Shown here: positions 27,847 through 36,277 of the stretch, piece after piece
Position numbering within the stretch: the stretch's first letter is position 1
Layout of the letters: each line of letters starts with the position of its first letter
From: Bacillus sp. J33
GTDB taxonomy: Bacteria > Bacillota > Bacilli > Bacillales > Cytobacillaceae
Direction of reading: 5' to 3'
Assembly: GCF_000518885.1 (NCBI RefSeq)
Contig: NZ_JAEL01000004.1
Span: 38,543 to 102,542 of the forward strand
DNA length: 64,000 bases
Translations under genes and position numbers: made by a program
The notes under the pieces: model-generated
Database searches by the model: none
What the model was told of the DNA's origin: nothing
What the model saw: the letters and a program-made list of their open reading frames with translations, nothing else

Positions 27847-28690
27847 CGTTTTGTCCCACAGCCAATGGCATTGTCTTGTTTCCTTCATTTTTCAACTGAC
27901 TTCCGAACGCATATCCGCTCTCACCCTGATGCTTTATTTGCGATTCTTTTCCTTCATAGATATCTCGAATCATTTCTTCCGTTAATTGAGATGGAGCTCC
28001 ATCAAAAACAACCGCCCCTTTTTTTATTCCGATAATCCGTGTAGCATACTTTTTGGCGTAGTCCACTTGGTGGAGATTTACAATACATGTTAATTTCTTT
28101 TCTAAAGAAATCGAATGAAGCTGCTGCATGACAATATTGGCTGAGAGCGGGTCCAGTGACGCGATCGGCTCGTCCGCTAGCAGCAGCTTGGGTCTCTGCA
28201 AGATCGCCCGGCAAATTCCAACCCGCTGCATTTGACCGCCAGAGAGCTCATCTGCCCGTTTATAAATTTGGTCTTGGAGCCCTACTTTTTTAAGAAGTTC
28301 AACGGCTTCTTTCCTATCTTCATAGGAATAGAGTCCGAGCAAACTCTTGTATAATGGAATGCTGCTTAATTGGCCATGGAGAACATTTTTAATCACATTT
28401 GTTCTGCCAACTAAGTTATAATGCTGGAAAATCATCCCGATTTTGGACCTTTCTTTCCGCAATTTCCGGCCGCTCAGTTTCTCGATATGCTGCCCGTCAA
28501 ATATAATTTCCCCTCCGGAAGGATCCACAAGGCGATTAATGCATCGGATAAAGGTGGACTTTCCAGCACCAGATGGACCGATGACAACAATAAATTCACC
28601 CGGGTAGAAATCTAAAGAAATTCCATTCAAAGCTAGTGTATCTTTACCATAGACCTTAACTAAATTTTTTATTGATAATAATGGATTCAT
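27839..28690 (-). CDS. phnC: Phosphonate-type ABC ATPase PhnC
   Basis: The 283-residue ATPase has Walker A GPSGAGKST, Q-loop FQHYNLVGRT, signature LSGGQMQRVGICRAI, Walker B LLLADEPIASLDP and switch His in NLHQVDYA. The N-x-VGRT after the Q-loop and the His-Gln-Val switch are typical of PhnC. It overlaps phnD by four bases. Confidence 0.9.
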   Translation of the reverse strand: MNPLLSIKNLVKVYGKDTLALNGISLDFYPGEFIVVIGPSGAGKSTFIRCINRLVDPSGGEIIFDGQHIEKLSGRKLRKERSKIGMIFQHYNLVGRTNVIKNVLHGQLSSIPLYKSLLGLYSYEDRKEAVELLKKVGLQDQIYKRADELSGGQMQRVGICRAILQRPKLLLADEPIASLDPLSANIVMQQLHSISLEKKLTCIVNLHQVDYAKKYATRIIGIKKGAVVFDGAPSQLTEEMIRDIYEGKESQIKHQGESGYAFGSQLKNEGNKTMPLAVGQNDE

Positions 28691-29622
28691 TTTGCCTCTT
28701 CCTCTAAAGCATTTATAGCATCCAGCATTTCAATCGTAGGATCATAATAGTTTGGTTCAGTCGCTGTAAAACGAGCCTTTGGATCATTATGGACGGCTTC
28801 AAAATATTCCTCATCTTCAAATGATACAAACGCATCCCTTAAGGCCTTTTTAAAATCTTCTGGTAAATCCTCGCGAATAATATAAGAAGCATCAGGAATA
28901 TCCTGTGTACGTCCGATAATTTTGAAGTCATCTTCCTTAATGGTTCCTGCCTCAATCATACTATCCAGCTGACCAATAGCCACTGCCGCTGCATCAAAAT
29001 CACCCATTATTACACCCATGACACTATTTGCGTGGGATTCGGAAAAGGTAACATTTTCAAAAAAGTATCCAGACTGCTCGACTAACTTTGGATCTAGATC
29101 AAACTCTTGAACCAGGGTTCCCTTTGGATAAAGATAGCCTGAAGAAGAAGCGGCATTAACAAATGCAAAGTTCTTTCCTTTTAAATCCTCCATATTGTTG
29201 ATTTCTTTATTATCCTTTTTTGTAATAAAAGCAGTGTAATATTCATAGCCCTCTACTTGAGGAGTAACTAACAATTCCGCTCCTGCTTTTTTGTCAGCTT
29301 GGTAATAGCTCATTGGACTAGCAAGCATAATATCTAAATTCCCACTTGCGAGGGCTTCAATTCCAACAGCGTAACTGCCGCCTTCAAACTCTTTCACTTC
29401 CATTCCTAATTCCCCGGAAAGATGATCTCTCAAAGCTGTGTGCATAGAAGCTGCATTTGGATTGTTTTCATTTGGCATTTGAACCAATGTCAATTCTTCC
29501 GGCCACCCCTTATTTTCTGTTCCAACGGATTTGGAGGATGTTGAACTCGCTTCATTTCCACACGCTGCCAAAATGGTAATAAGTCCTACTGTTAGAAAGA
29601 ATTTTGATAATTTTTTCATCAT
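28687..29622 (-). CDS. phnD: Phosphonate/phosphate-analogue binding lipoprotein PhnD
   Basis: The 311-residue lipoprotein has signal peptide and lipobox ILAAC (Cys about 21). It belongs to the PhnD/SsuA-like binding-protein fold: VQMPNENNP, then GIEALASGNLDIMLASPMSY and NAASSSGYLYPKG, which form the oxyanion pocket in family members. No C-P lyase or phosphonatase genes are nearby, so the ligand may be phosphite, a phosphonate or a phosphoester. First gene of the operon. Confidence 0.88.
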   Translation of the reverse strand: MMKKLSKFFLTVGLITILAACGNEASSTSSKSVGTENKGWPEELTLVQMPNENNPNAASMHTALRDHLSGELGMEVKEFEGGSYAVGIEALASGNLDIMLASPMSYYQADKKAGAELLVTPQVEGYEYYTAFITKKDNKEINNMEDLKGKNFAFVNAASSSGYLYPKGTLVQEFDLDPKLVEQSGYFFENVTFSESHANSVMGVIMGDFDAAAVAIGQLDSMIEAGTIKEDDFKIIGRTQDIPDASYIIREDLPEDFKKALRDAFVSFEDEEYFEAVHNDPKARFTATEPNYYDPTIEMLDAINALEEEAK

Positions 29623-29983
29623 TTTGTTTGTCTCCTTCTTAGAGTTAATTTAAAAATCATTAGATGGATTAGCTACTGGAATTTGCTGGACACTAAAAAT
29701 CTTAAAACGCCACTCATTAAACACCCTGCTAGCTGCATTTACTTTTTTAAAATAGAGATTGGGATTTGCTCTCACCTCTCATGGTATTCAACTTGTATAC
29801 AACTAATAATATACAGATGGATTGTTAATTTAATTTTTACCTTGCGTAAAGATTAAATAGATAATTGTAAAGCCGAAATATAAGGTCCGCCCTATCTGCC
29901 CATCATTTTTAAAAATGGGATTCTCGCCAAATAAAATTCTAACCTGCACTACTAAATGCTTATTAAAAATCACCAAAAATAAA
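29623..29983. other. Leader region of the phn operon
   Basis: No gene seen. It contains the TTGTATACAA palindrome and AT-rich promoter-like DNA such as TATATT on the minus strand near 29810. No clear four-copy Pho-box array. Confidence 0.5.
29793..29802. promoter_or_regulatory. Palindrome TTGTATACAA, candidate GntR operator
   Basis: A perfect 10-bp palindrome about 170 bp upstream of phnD. The form matches operators of FadR-subfamily GntR regulators in Bacillales. Confidence 0.5.
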
Positions 29984-30032
29984 AAGGCTAGCCCCTAAAA
30001 GTTCGTAATCAACGACCTTTAGGGACAGCCTT
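29984..30032 (-). terminator. Terminator of the phoX-tatA operon
   Basis: Interrupted stem AAGGCT..CCCTAAA/TTTAGGG..AGCCTT, followed by TTTTTATTTTT on the minus strand. It contains the stop of the small frame at 30009. Confidence 0.8.
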
Positions 30033-30278
30033 AGTCTCTTTTGCTATTTTCTTGCCTGCTTTAGAACAGAGCCGGCAGGTGTAGCACTTTGTGCAAGGGG
30101 ATTTTTGGCGTGGGGTTCCCTTGTTTTCTTCCGTTCGTTTGAGTGGACTTGTGGCAATCACCGAAAAAACTCCCTTCTTATTAGACAGCAGTTGATGCAG
30201 TTTAATCATGTTATGTTCAGGGAGCGGTAAGAAGGCTAACCCTATCTGCCTCCCCGTATTCTTCTGCAAAAGTTCCAA
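30009..30278 (-). CDS. Small Cys-rich hypothetical protein downstream of tatA (uncertain)
   Basis: An 89-codon frame with TTG start reads like coding sequence (GVFSVIATSPLKRTEENKGT) and has a Cys cluster CTKCYTCRLC near the C-terminus followed by a basic tail. The frame stays open upstream to the tatA stop without another start codon, and no ribosome binding site is clear, so it may be a gene remnant. Its last codons lie in the operon terminator. No family recognised. Confidence 0.35.
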   Translation of the reverse strand: MELLQKNTGRQIGLAFLPLPEHNMIKLHQLLSNKKGVFSVIATSPLKRTEENKGTPRQKSPCTKCYTCRLCSKAGKKIAKETKAVPKGR

Positions 30279-30303
30279 TTTCTGAAAACAGTATTTTTGG
30301 CGG

Positions 30304-30540
30304 TTAACTCACAGTCTTGCTTTGCTCTGTTTCTACCGACTTTGAATGAGTTTTCTTTTCCGGCTGTTTCGTTTCTTTTTTCTCCTCATCCCCATTTACT
30401 AAATCACTGGCTGATTTTTTGAATTCCTTCAACGTACTTCCAAAGGCTCGTCCGATCTCTGGAAGCTTTGAAGGTCCAAAAATAATCAGCGCAATCACAA
30501 GGATTAGAATGAGCCCAGGTATCCCAATATTCTGTAGCAT
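30304..30540 (-). CDS. tatA: Sec-independent translocase subunit TatA
   Basis: From ATG 30540 (behind GGAGGTATAGG) the protein has 78 residues. It has the TatA layout: short N-terminus, one helix ([12 protein letters not shown]), the [20 protein letters not shown] amphipathic segment, and a charged tail. TatA oligomers form the twin-arginine pore with TatC, which is not in the window. It sits 73 bp after phoX, whose product carries a Tat signal, so a dedicated pair is likely, as with phoD-tatAd-tatCd in B. subtilis. Confidence 0.93.
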   Translation of the reverse strand: MLQNIGIPGLILILVIALIIFGPSKLPEIGRAFGSTLKEFKKSASDLVNGDEEKKETKQPEKKTHSKSVETEQSKTVS

Positions 30541-30613
30541 CCTATACCTCCAAAATCCGGATGGCAACAATCACCTTCCAGACAATTTCCAACAACTGAT
30601 ATTTATATAGTAA

Positions 30614-32062
30614 TTATAAAATCGGCATTCCGTGACGTTCTAACGCAGCAACCTCCAGTAAGCTCATTCCTTGCTCTTCGGCAAATGCTGCCACTTTGTC
30701 GGACACAACCGGGCCGAGGGTGGCAGGTGGAGCCGCATGTCCCATTGCCCTTTGGCGGGCAGCATTTCGCCGTGCAAATGGTCCCCAAATGGCAAACGTG
30801 ATGCCTGGGCTTTGAATATTAACAAAGAACGTATTTCCATCAGGTGAGAATGTTGGTCCGGCAAACTCAGAGCCATTCAACGTGTTTTCAGCAAAGGTAT
30901 ACACATTTCCCTCAGGCGTCAGGCCAATGATTCTGTCATTCCCGCCGCCATCTTCAGCAATCCAAAGGTCACCCCAAGGAGTCATGCAAATATTATCCGG
31001 CATTTCCAAATCATTTTTATCAGTGGATTCATAGAATAGCTCTAATGTATTCGTAGATGGGAAGTAACGGTAAACACGGCCAAGGCTTCCATCACCAGCA
31101 CTCGTATCGTCAAACCAGAACACTCCTGCAGAGAAGAACGCACCTTCTAAGCGGCTAAACTGAATGCAGCCTTTATCTTTCGCATCTTGCTGTGCGCGTT
31201 CAGGATTGATTTCCTTCCACACGACACCAAACTTTTGTCCTTTTTCAAAAGAGCTTGCTTTAGATGCCGGAAGTTCATCTATTGCCAATGCCTCTAATTT
31301 CCCGCCTTTCTGAAGGGAACCGAGGGTCTGGGAGCGGTCATTTGGTGTAAACCGATAAAGGAAGCTTGGGCTTGCATCTTCTGTTAAGTACCATATACCT
31401 GTTGCAGGATCTACCGCACAGGCTTCGTGGGAAAAGTAACCCATATCGCGGATTGGTGTTTTCGACATTTCGTTTTCCGGGTCAAGCGGATTGACTTCAA
31501 ACACAAAACCATGTCCCATTTCACGTGTCTCTTCACACGTTAACCAAGTGCCCCAAGTTGTCGCTCCTCCGGCACAGTTACGGATTGTCCCGGAACTTGT
31601 CACATACTCCTTAATAACTTTCCGGTCTGAGCCAACGACTAATGCGGTTGTGCCTCCTGCCGCACCTTTGCTCCAAGGGTTTTTTCCGTTTACAGGGTAT
31701 TGTGAATTTGTGCTGTTTTCATGATTTCGCACAAGAATGGTCGTGTTTTTCTCTCCCTTATATGCAGCCATTCCATCCAACATTGCAGGCACGAGGTCAC
31801 CGTTCGACATTTTATCGCCCGTTTTGGAAATGATTTTGTAATGGAACCCTTCAGGAAGATCAAGAATTCCGTTTGGATCTTTCACTAATGGGCCGTATCC
31901 GCCAAAACCGCTAGCAGGATTGTTCTCAGGTGATGCAGCCAATGTCTTTGTAATGCCGCCTAAAGAGTAGACACCCGTTGCTCCTAAAGCAACTGCTAAT
32001 GTGCTTGCTCCTCCGGCCTTCAAAAAGTCGCGTCTGTTCATTCCACCATTGCTCGATCTCAT
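30614..32062 (-). CDS. phoX: PhoX-type alkaline phosphatase (DUF839), Tat-exported
   Basis: The roughly 482-residue protein opens with a twin-arginine signal (NRRDFLKAGGASTLAVALGA). The mature part is PhoX-like: NHENSTNS, GGATTWGTWLTCEETREMGH and MPDNICMTPWGDLWIAEDG are metal-binding regions of the PhoX propeller. PhoX hydrolyses phosphomonoesters outside the cell using Ca and Fe in characterised members. The ATG at 32062 lies seven bases after GGAGGT; an upstream in-frame GTG overlaps that site. Four Pho-box repeats upstream suggest PhoP control. Confidence 0.9.
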   Translation of the reverse strand: MRSSNGGMNRRDFLKAGGASTLAVALGATGVYSLGGITKTLAASPENNPASGFGGYGPLVKDPNGILDLPEGFHYKIISKTGDKMSNGDLVPAMLDGMAAYKGEKNTTILVRNHENSTNSQYPVNGKNPWSKGAAGGTTALVVGSDRKVIKEYVTSSGTIRNCAGGATTWGTWLTCEETREMGHGFVFEVNPLDPENEMSKTPIRDMGYFSHEACAVDPATGIWYLTEDASPSFLYRFTPNDRSQTLGSLQKGGKLEALAIDELPASKASSFEKGQKFGVVWKEINPERAQQDAKDKGCIQFSRLEGAFFSAGVFWFDDTSAGDGSLGRVYRYFPSTNTLELFYESTDKNDLEMPDNICMTPWGDLWIAEDGGGNDRIIGLTPEGNVYTFAENTLNGSEFAGPTFSPDGNTFFVNIQSPGITFAIWGPFARRNAARQRAMGHAAPPATLGPVVSDKVAAFAEEQGMSLLEVAALERHGMPIL

Positions 32063-32141
32063 ACAATCTACCTCCACCTAAATAATTATGGATAGCTTGT
32101 CACTCACAGCCGTTTCCACCCCTCATAAGTTACCAGAATAT

Positions 32142-32180
32142 TCTTAACTGGATGTTAAAAAAGTGTAAACTTTAGTAAAG
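32142..32180 (-). promoter_or_regulatory. Pho box (four direct repeats) upstream of phoX
   Basis: On the minus strand CTTTAC (32175), TTTACA (32164), TTAACA (32153) and TTAAGA (32142) are spaced exactly 11 bp. This is the arrangement of PhoP-binding TT(A/C/T)A(C/A)A repeats in Bacillus. It lies 80-118 bp upstream of the start codon. Confidence 0.75.
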
Positions 32181-32371
32181 ATGGAATTGCATAACACAAT
32201 ATGTTTGTTCAAGTTTCTTTTTGTAAAAAAACCCCTTTATAAGTAAGTCCAAAAAATGGAAGATTGTATGATGATGAGTTTTATCGGTTCTTGTATAGAT
32301 TCGTATGTGAATCCATATTTATTAAAGCCCCAAAAAAACCTCCATATTAACAGGAGGTTTTAGCTTCCGTA

Positions 32372-32773
32372 TCAAAACTTGCTCTTTTTAGACACTTTCT
32401 TAACTTTCTCTGTTTCTTTTTTCACTCCTTTTACGGATCCCGGCTGGACTATAAATCCTTCACTGCCCGCAATATGGCTGATTTTTCCTTTCAGATCATG
32501 ATCATTAACCATTGAGTCAACAAAAAGAGAAGCATCTTCCGGCTTCAAGTCGCGATACCAACTTCCCTTTGGATAGACGATAGCCACACATTTATCCTGA
32601 CATCTTCCATTACAGCGTGTCCTTGTTGTGTGAATCTGCTGATCCAAATTCCGATTGGCTATTTCATCCCTTATTGCCTGAGTTAGTTCTTCACCGCCGG
32701 CATTATTACAGCTGCTGCCGTTGCATATTAGAACATGATGAATGGTTCGGCTTAAATCCCATGTTGCCAATTC
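32372..32773 (-). CDS. [2Fe-2S] thioredoxin-like ferredoxin domain protein
   Basis: The roughly 133-residue protein has the four-Cys pattern LICNGSSCNNAGG and TRTRCNGRCQDKC (residues about 17-65), typical of thioredoxin-like [2Fe-2S] ferredoxins such as the NuoE/(2Fe-2S)-ferredoxin family. The tail (VKGVKKETEKVKKVSKKSKF) is strongly basic. The start is a TTG at 32773, six bases after GGAGGTG; no ATG fits. It follows the SufU paralogue by about 40 bp with a metal-type box between them. A role in Fe-S or sulfur chemistry is inferred. Confidence 0.75.
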   Translation of the reverse strand, partial: ELATWDLSRTIHHVLICNGSSCNNAGGEELTQAIRDEIANRNLDQQIHTTRTRCNGRCQDKCVAIVYPKGSWYRDLKPEDASLFVDSMVNDHDLKGKISHIAGSEGFIVQPGSVKGVKKETEKVKKVSKKSKF

Positions 32774-32783
32774 CAACACCTCC

Positions 32784-32804
32784 AGATAATCGTTATCATT
32801 ACGA
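32784..32804. promoter_or_regulatory. Overlapping Zur-like and Fur-like box
   Basis: On the minus strand TCGTAATGATAACGA (32790-32804) matches the B. subtilis Zur core TCGTAATNATTACGA at all but one defined position. TGATAACGATTATCT (32784-32798) matches the Fur core TGATAATNATTATCA at all but two. It lies directly upstream of the ferredoxin ribosome binding site. Confidence 0.6.
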
Positions 32805-32812
32805 TTTATAGG

Positions 32813-33244
32813 TTATGTTCTCTCCGCTTTGATCAATTTCTCTAATGCCTGCCATGGCATTAATACACAATTATACCTCGCAGGCAGCTTGTGAATATCT
32901 TTAAAGCAAATCATATCCTCCAGCCGTTCATCTTCGGTTTCTTTCCCGTCCAAAATCATTTCATTCATAAGTAAAGATAATTCCTGGATCTCTTTCACCG
33001 TTCTTCCCTTCGCGACTATTGTAAACATGGATGAGGATGCCATGCTGATAAAGCACCCCTCGCCTATGAACGAGACATCTTCCAGGGTTTCTTCGTCATT
33101 AATCCTGGCATACATCGTCATAACATCTCCGCAAGTAGGATTTTTATAATGAATTTTATGTGTAAAGGCATCCATTTTACGGTGGTTTCTTTTGTTTTTT
33201 GCATGGTCAAGAATCACTTTTTTATAAAATTCGCTGAGATTCAT
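32813..33244 (-). CDS. SufU-like Fe-S/sulfur-transfer scaffold paralogue
   Basis: The 143-residue protein matches SufU in length and layout: LSEFYKKVILDHAKNKRNHR at the N-terminus, NPTCGD (Cys38, Asp40), GEGCFISMASSSM (Cys64) and PARYNCVLMPWQALEKL (Cys126). These correspond to the Zn ligands and sulfur-accepting Cys of B. subtilis SufU (Cys41, Asp43, Cys66, Cys128). No sufCDSB genes are adjacent, so this is probably a second copy. A Zur/Fur-like box lies upstream (33267-33281). Confidence 0.8.
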   Translation of the reverse strand: MNLSEFYKKVILDHAKNKRNHRKMDAFTHKIHYKNPTCGDVMTMYARINDEETLEDVSFIGEGCFISMASSSMFTIVAKGRTVKEIQELSLLMNEMILDGKETEDERLEDMICFKDIHKLPARYNCVLMPWQALEKLIKAERT

Positions 33245-33266
33245 TCGCTCCCTCCTTTCATTTAAA

Positions 33267-33281
33267 TAGGAATCATTACGA
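33267..33281 (-). promoter_or_regulatory. Zur-like box upstream of the SufU paralogue
   Basis: On the minus strand TCGTAATGATTCCTA matches TCGTAATNATTACGA at all but two defined positions and shares the AAATCGTAATGAT half with the box at 32790. Confidence 0.55.
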
Positions 33282-33334
33282 TTTAAATATATAACTTATA
33301 TGATTTAAATTGCAAGTTATAACCTCTATAACAA

Positions 33335-33601
33335 CTATTCCTTTGCGTTTTTAAAATCAAAACAAGCAGGAATCCGTATGAATAAGGCTCTGATAAACAT
33401 ATTTTGTGCTGCTTTGGCAATCCGATAAGAATACGGAAACTTCCCTTTTGCAATTTCTCCACTGTACATCTTAGATAATGAGCCTAGCCGGGATGATAAA
33501 TTAATAATACGGGGGTATGCAGATTTACGTAAGTAAGTTATGGTTGCTTGTACAGCCCTAACCCCCCCTAAGCAATGACTTATTATATAAATTAATTTCA
33601 A
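33335..33601 (-). pseudogene. Truncated short-chain dehydrogenase (SDR)
   Basis: The 88-codon frame contains AVQATITYLRKSAYPRIINL, SSRLGSLSKMYSGE and YSYRIAKAAQNMF: the central part of an SDR with the active-site Ser and Y-x-x-x-K. The N-terminal TGxxxGxG dinucleotide site and the C-terminal part are missing. No promoter or ribosome binding site seen. Confidence 0.7.
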
Positions 33602-33629
33602 ATGTAAACAGACTATAAAGATATAAAAA

Positions 33630-33658
33630 GAGTATTAACCCCCTAAGGATTAATACTC
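33630..33658 (-). terminator. Terminator of the permease-amidohydrolase-nitrilase operon
   Basis: Stem GAGTATTAA/TTAATACTC followed by TTTTTAT on the minus strand, 90 bp past the nitrilase stop. Confidence 0.75.
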
Positions 33659-33747
33659 ACTTTCAGCTTTGTAATCTATGTAACTCAATAAAGAATAAAT
33701 CCTTTTTACTGCATTAATTCACTATGGACTACCCCCTTTACCCTACC

Positions 33748-34602
33748 TTACTTGATCTTTTCTTTCTCTAGTATTTCCCCGTAGGTGTCTGTGCGGCGGT
33801 CTCTTAGGAATTGCAGCAGGTTTCTGGCAAACTCGATTTCTTTTAGATCGAGTTCCTGAATGAGGATGCCTTCTTCTTTATCGAGCGATTGAACAATGTC
33901 CCCCATTGGGTTACTTATGAAGCTTCCGCCGTAGAAGTGCATATCTTTCTCTTGCCCCACCCGGTTGACCGCTGCCACGAATACGCCATTATGAATCCCA
34001 TGGGAGGAAATAGCCTTGGTCCAGGTCGCACGGGTCGATAGCTCCGGATGATCTGGCTCCGATCCAATCGCGGAAGGATAAAATAAAATCTCCGCCCCTT
34101 TTAAGGTCAAAATCCGCGCAACCTCCGGAAACCATTCATCCCAGCAGATGCCGATTCCAATCCGGCCAAACTTCGTATCGTATACCGGATACCCTGTATT
34201 TCCCGGCATAAAATAATATTTCTCATGGTACTGCGGCCCGTCCGGAATATGATTTTTCCTCGTTGTTCCCAAGTACGATCCATCGGCATCAAACACAGCC
34301 GCACTATTAAAATAAACACCTTTTGCCGCCCATTCATAATACGGAACAATCAACACAATCCCCAGTTCCTTTGCCAGCTCCTGCATTGCTGCAATAGCCT
34401 CATGCTCCAAAGGAATAGCCAGCCGATAATTGTCAACCGAAACAGTTTGGGCAAAATATTGTGCATGATACAGCTCCTGCAGGCAGACGATATTAGCGCC
34501 ATTTGCCGCCGCCTCCCTCACATAACCCTTTGTCTTTTCCACATTCACTTCCACCCGCTCATCACAAGCCAACTGTATTAACCCTACCTTTACTTTACTC
34601 AT
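33748..34602 (-). CDS. Nitrilase-superfamily amidase, N-carbamoylputrescine amidase-like
   Basis: The 284-residue enzyme has the nitrilase triad: Glu43 in CLQELYH, Lys116 in TRKNHIPDG and Cys153 in GICWDEWFPE. The IPDGPQYHEKYYFMPG stretch and the length are typical of N-carbamoylputrescine amidase / beta-ureidopropionase relatives. It releases NH3 and CO2 from N-carbamoyl amines. The start overlaps the amidohydrolase stop by eight bases and follows AAAGGAGG. With the permease and amidohydrolase it suggests a small amine or amide catabolic operon. Confidence 0.82.
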   Translation of the reverse strand: MSKVKVGLIQLACDERVEVNVEKTKGYVREAAANGANIVCLQELYHAQYFAQTVSVDNYRLAIPLEHEAIAAMQELAKELGIVLIVPYYEWAAKGVYFNSAAVFDADGSYLGTTRKNHIPDGPQYHEKYYFMPGNTGYPVYDTKFGRIGIGICWDEWFPEVARILTLKGAEILFYPSAIGSEPDHPELSTRATWTKAISSHGIHNGVFVAAVNRVGQEKDMHFYGGSFISNPMGDIVQSLDKEEGILIQELDLKEIEFARNLLQFLRDRRTDTYGEILEKEKIK

Positions 34603-36265
34603 ACCGAAACCTCCTTTGTATTAAAAGGCCGGTAGAACCGTCCCCTTGGACTTGGTCTTGGTCCCCATGGGCAATCTCATGAACAACCTTCCCATCCACC
34701 ATAGTAAAAACAACCTTAGCCTCTTTTATTTCCTCGCAAGGCACGGTAAACAAATTGCAGTCTAGGGCAATTATATCGGCCCATTTCCCGGCTTCAATCG
34801 TACCTAGTTCTTTTTCACGGAATGAGCCGTAGGCAGGTGCCGCCGTATAAGCAAGCAGCGCATCCTTTAACGAAATTCGTTCTTGCTCACCCCATACAAC
34901 CCCTTCATCATCCAGCCGCGTCACCGCCCGATGTACCCCCAGAAGCGGATTTAACTCGACTACCGGATAATCCGAACTAAAAACCATCGTTGCTCCCTGA
35001 TCCATCATTGTCTTTAGTAAAAAATTATAGTTCATCCGCTCGGCTCCAATTAAATCCTCATAGACCGCCCGCTGGGTAACATTGATGTGCTCCGGCTGAA
35101 CAGAAGCAAGAACCCCTAACTCGTGAAATCTTTTAATATCATCTGGATGAATCATTTCTACATGCTCAATGGAATGTCGGGCGTCCCTTGCCCCATTTTC
35201 CTGGCGGGCTGCCTCAAAGCAATCCAAGGCAAATTGAACCGCACCGTCCCCAATACAATGGAACCGGACTCGAAAACCTTCTCTATCTGCCTCGACTGTC
35301 CATTTCTTCAAATCCTCTTTTGGAAATACCGTACTTCCGACAACACCGGGATTATTGCTATACTCATCAAGAAGATAGGCGGTATAGCTGGTCGTTACCC
35401 CATCGGCAAACTGCTTAAAACCGCAGAACTGCACCATATTGGACGTGAACTTTTCACACAAGCTTCTGGCCTGCGTTAAATCCCCGGTTAACGGAGCAAC
35501 AAAATGAACTCTTGCCGTCAGCTTGCCCTGTTCTTCATAAGATGCATATAAGTCCGCTTCCTCTACACTCATTTCCGGAACCCGCAGTAAATCATGGACA
35601 GAAGTGACCCCAAATTTCGCCGCTTCAGCCAAAAACCGGTCAAGCAGTTTCTCTTTCACCTCAAGACTAATAGGAAGAACTTTCGTAACCAGACCCACGG
35701 CATGCTCCACCAGCAATCCTGTAGGCTCTCCATGTTTATCCCTACCTATTTCACCGTACAGAGGATTCTCGGTATTTTTATCTATGCCCGCTAATTCCAA
35801 TGCCTTCGAATTCACCCAGGCACTATGGAACTCCGCCTGGTATAACAGCACAGGACGATCAGGAATCACCTCGTCCAAATAGGACCGGTGAGGTTCCCCC
35901 TCTTCCCATTGGTTCTGTTCCCAGCTGGACCCAATGATGAATGGGTCATTCCCACGTTTATCTGCATACGCTTTGACCATCTGCGCAGCTTCACGAGCCG
36001 ACCGGGCCGAATGCAGCCGAACACTGTCATTCAAAAGGCCGCCCATAAGTAAATGGATATGAAAATCATGGAAGCCCGGCATGACCAACTGCTCCCCAAA
36101 ATCATAAATTCTTGTTTTTTCATCAGTGAAGTTTGAACAATCACCATAATCTACGACTTCGACAATTTTATTATCTTTAATTATTATAGATGCCGGAACG
36201 GGACCGTCCGTCACTCCAGTGAAAACAGACTTTCCGCTAATTACAACATCGGCTGTAAATGACAT
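34595..36265 (-). CDS. YtcJ-like metal-dependent amidohydrolase
   Basis: The 556-residue amidohydrolase_3 family protein has the metal motif DFHIHL (about residues 66-71), a central lysine/His region, RVRFHCIGDGAVQFALDCFE, ARHSIEHVEMIHPDD and the Asp-bearing VFSSDYPVVELNPL. It probably hydrolyses an amide or cyclic amide in the cytoplasm; the family is broad and the substrate cannot be read from sequence. The ATG follows AAGGAGG. It is between the permease (12-bp gap) and the nitrilase. Confidence 0.82.
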   Translation of the reverse strand: MSFTADVVISGKSVFTGVTDGPVPASIIIKDNKIVEVVDYGDCSNFTDEKTRIYDFGEQLVMPGFHDFHIHLLMGGLLNDSVRLHSARSAREAAQMVKAYADKRGNDPFIIGSSWEQNQWEEGEPHRSYLDEVIPDRPVLLYQAEFHSAWVNSKALELAGIDKNTENPLYGEIGRDKHGEPTGLLVEHAVGLVTKVLPISLEVKEKLLDRFLAEAAKFGVTSVHDLLRVPEMSVEEADLYASYEEQGKLTARVHFVAPLTGDLTQARSLCEKFTSNMVQFCGFKQFADGVTTSYTAYLLDEYSNNPGVVGSTVFPKEDLKKWTVEADREGFRVRFHCIGDGAVQFALDCFEAARQENGARDARHSIEHVEMIHPDDIKRFHELGVLASVQPEHINVTQRAVYEDLIGAERMNYNFLLKTMMDQGATMVFSSDYPVVELNPLLGVHRAVTRLDDEGVVWGEQERISLKDALLAYTAAPAYGSFREKELGTIEAGKWADIIALDCNLFTVPCEEIKEAKVVFTMVDGKVVHEIAHGDQDQVQGDGSTGLLIQRRFRYE

Positions 36266-36277
36266 TTTGCTTCCTCC

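Noticed and set aside
29800-29900. Pho box upstream of phnD
   Set aside because: CTTTAC, GTAAAA and ATTAAC occur at 11-bp steps but fit the hexamer poorly compared with the phoX site.
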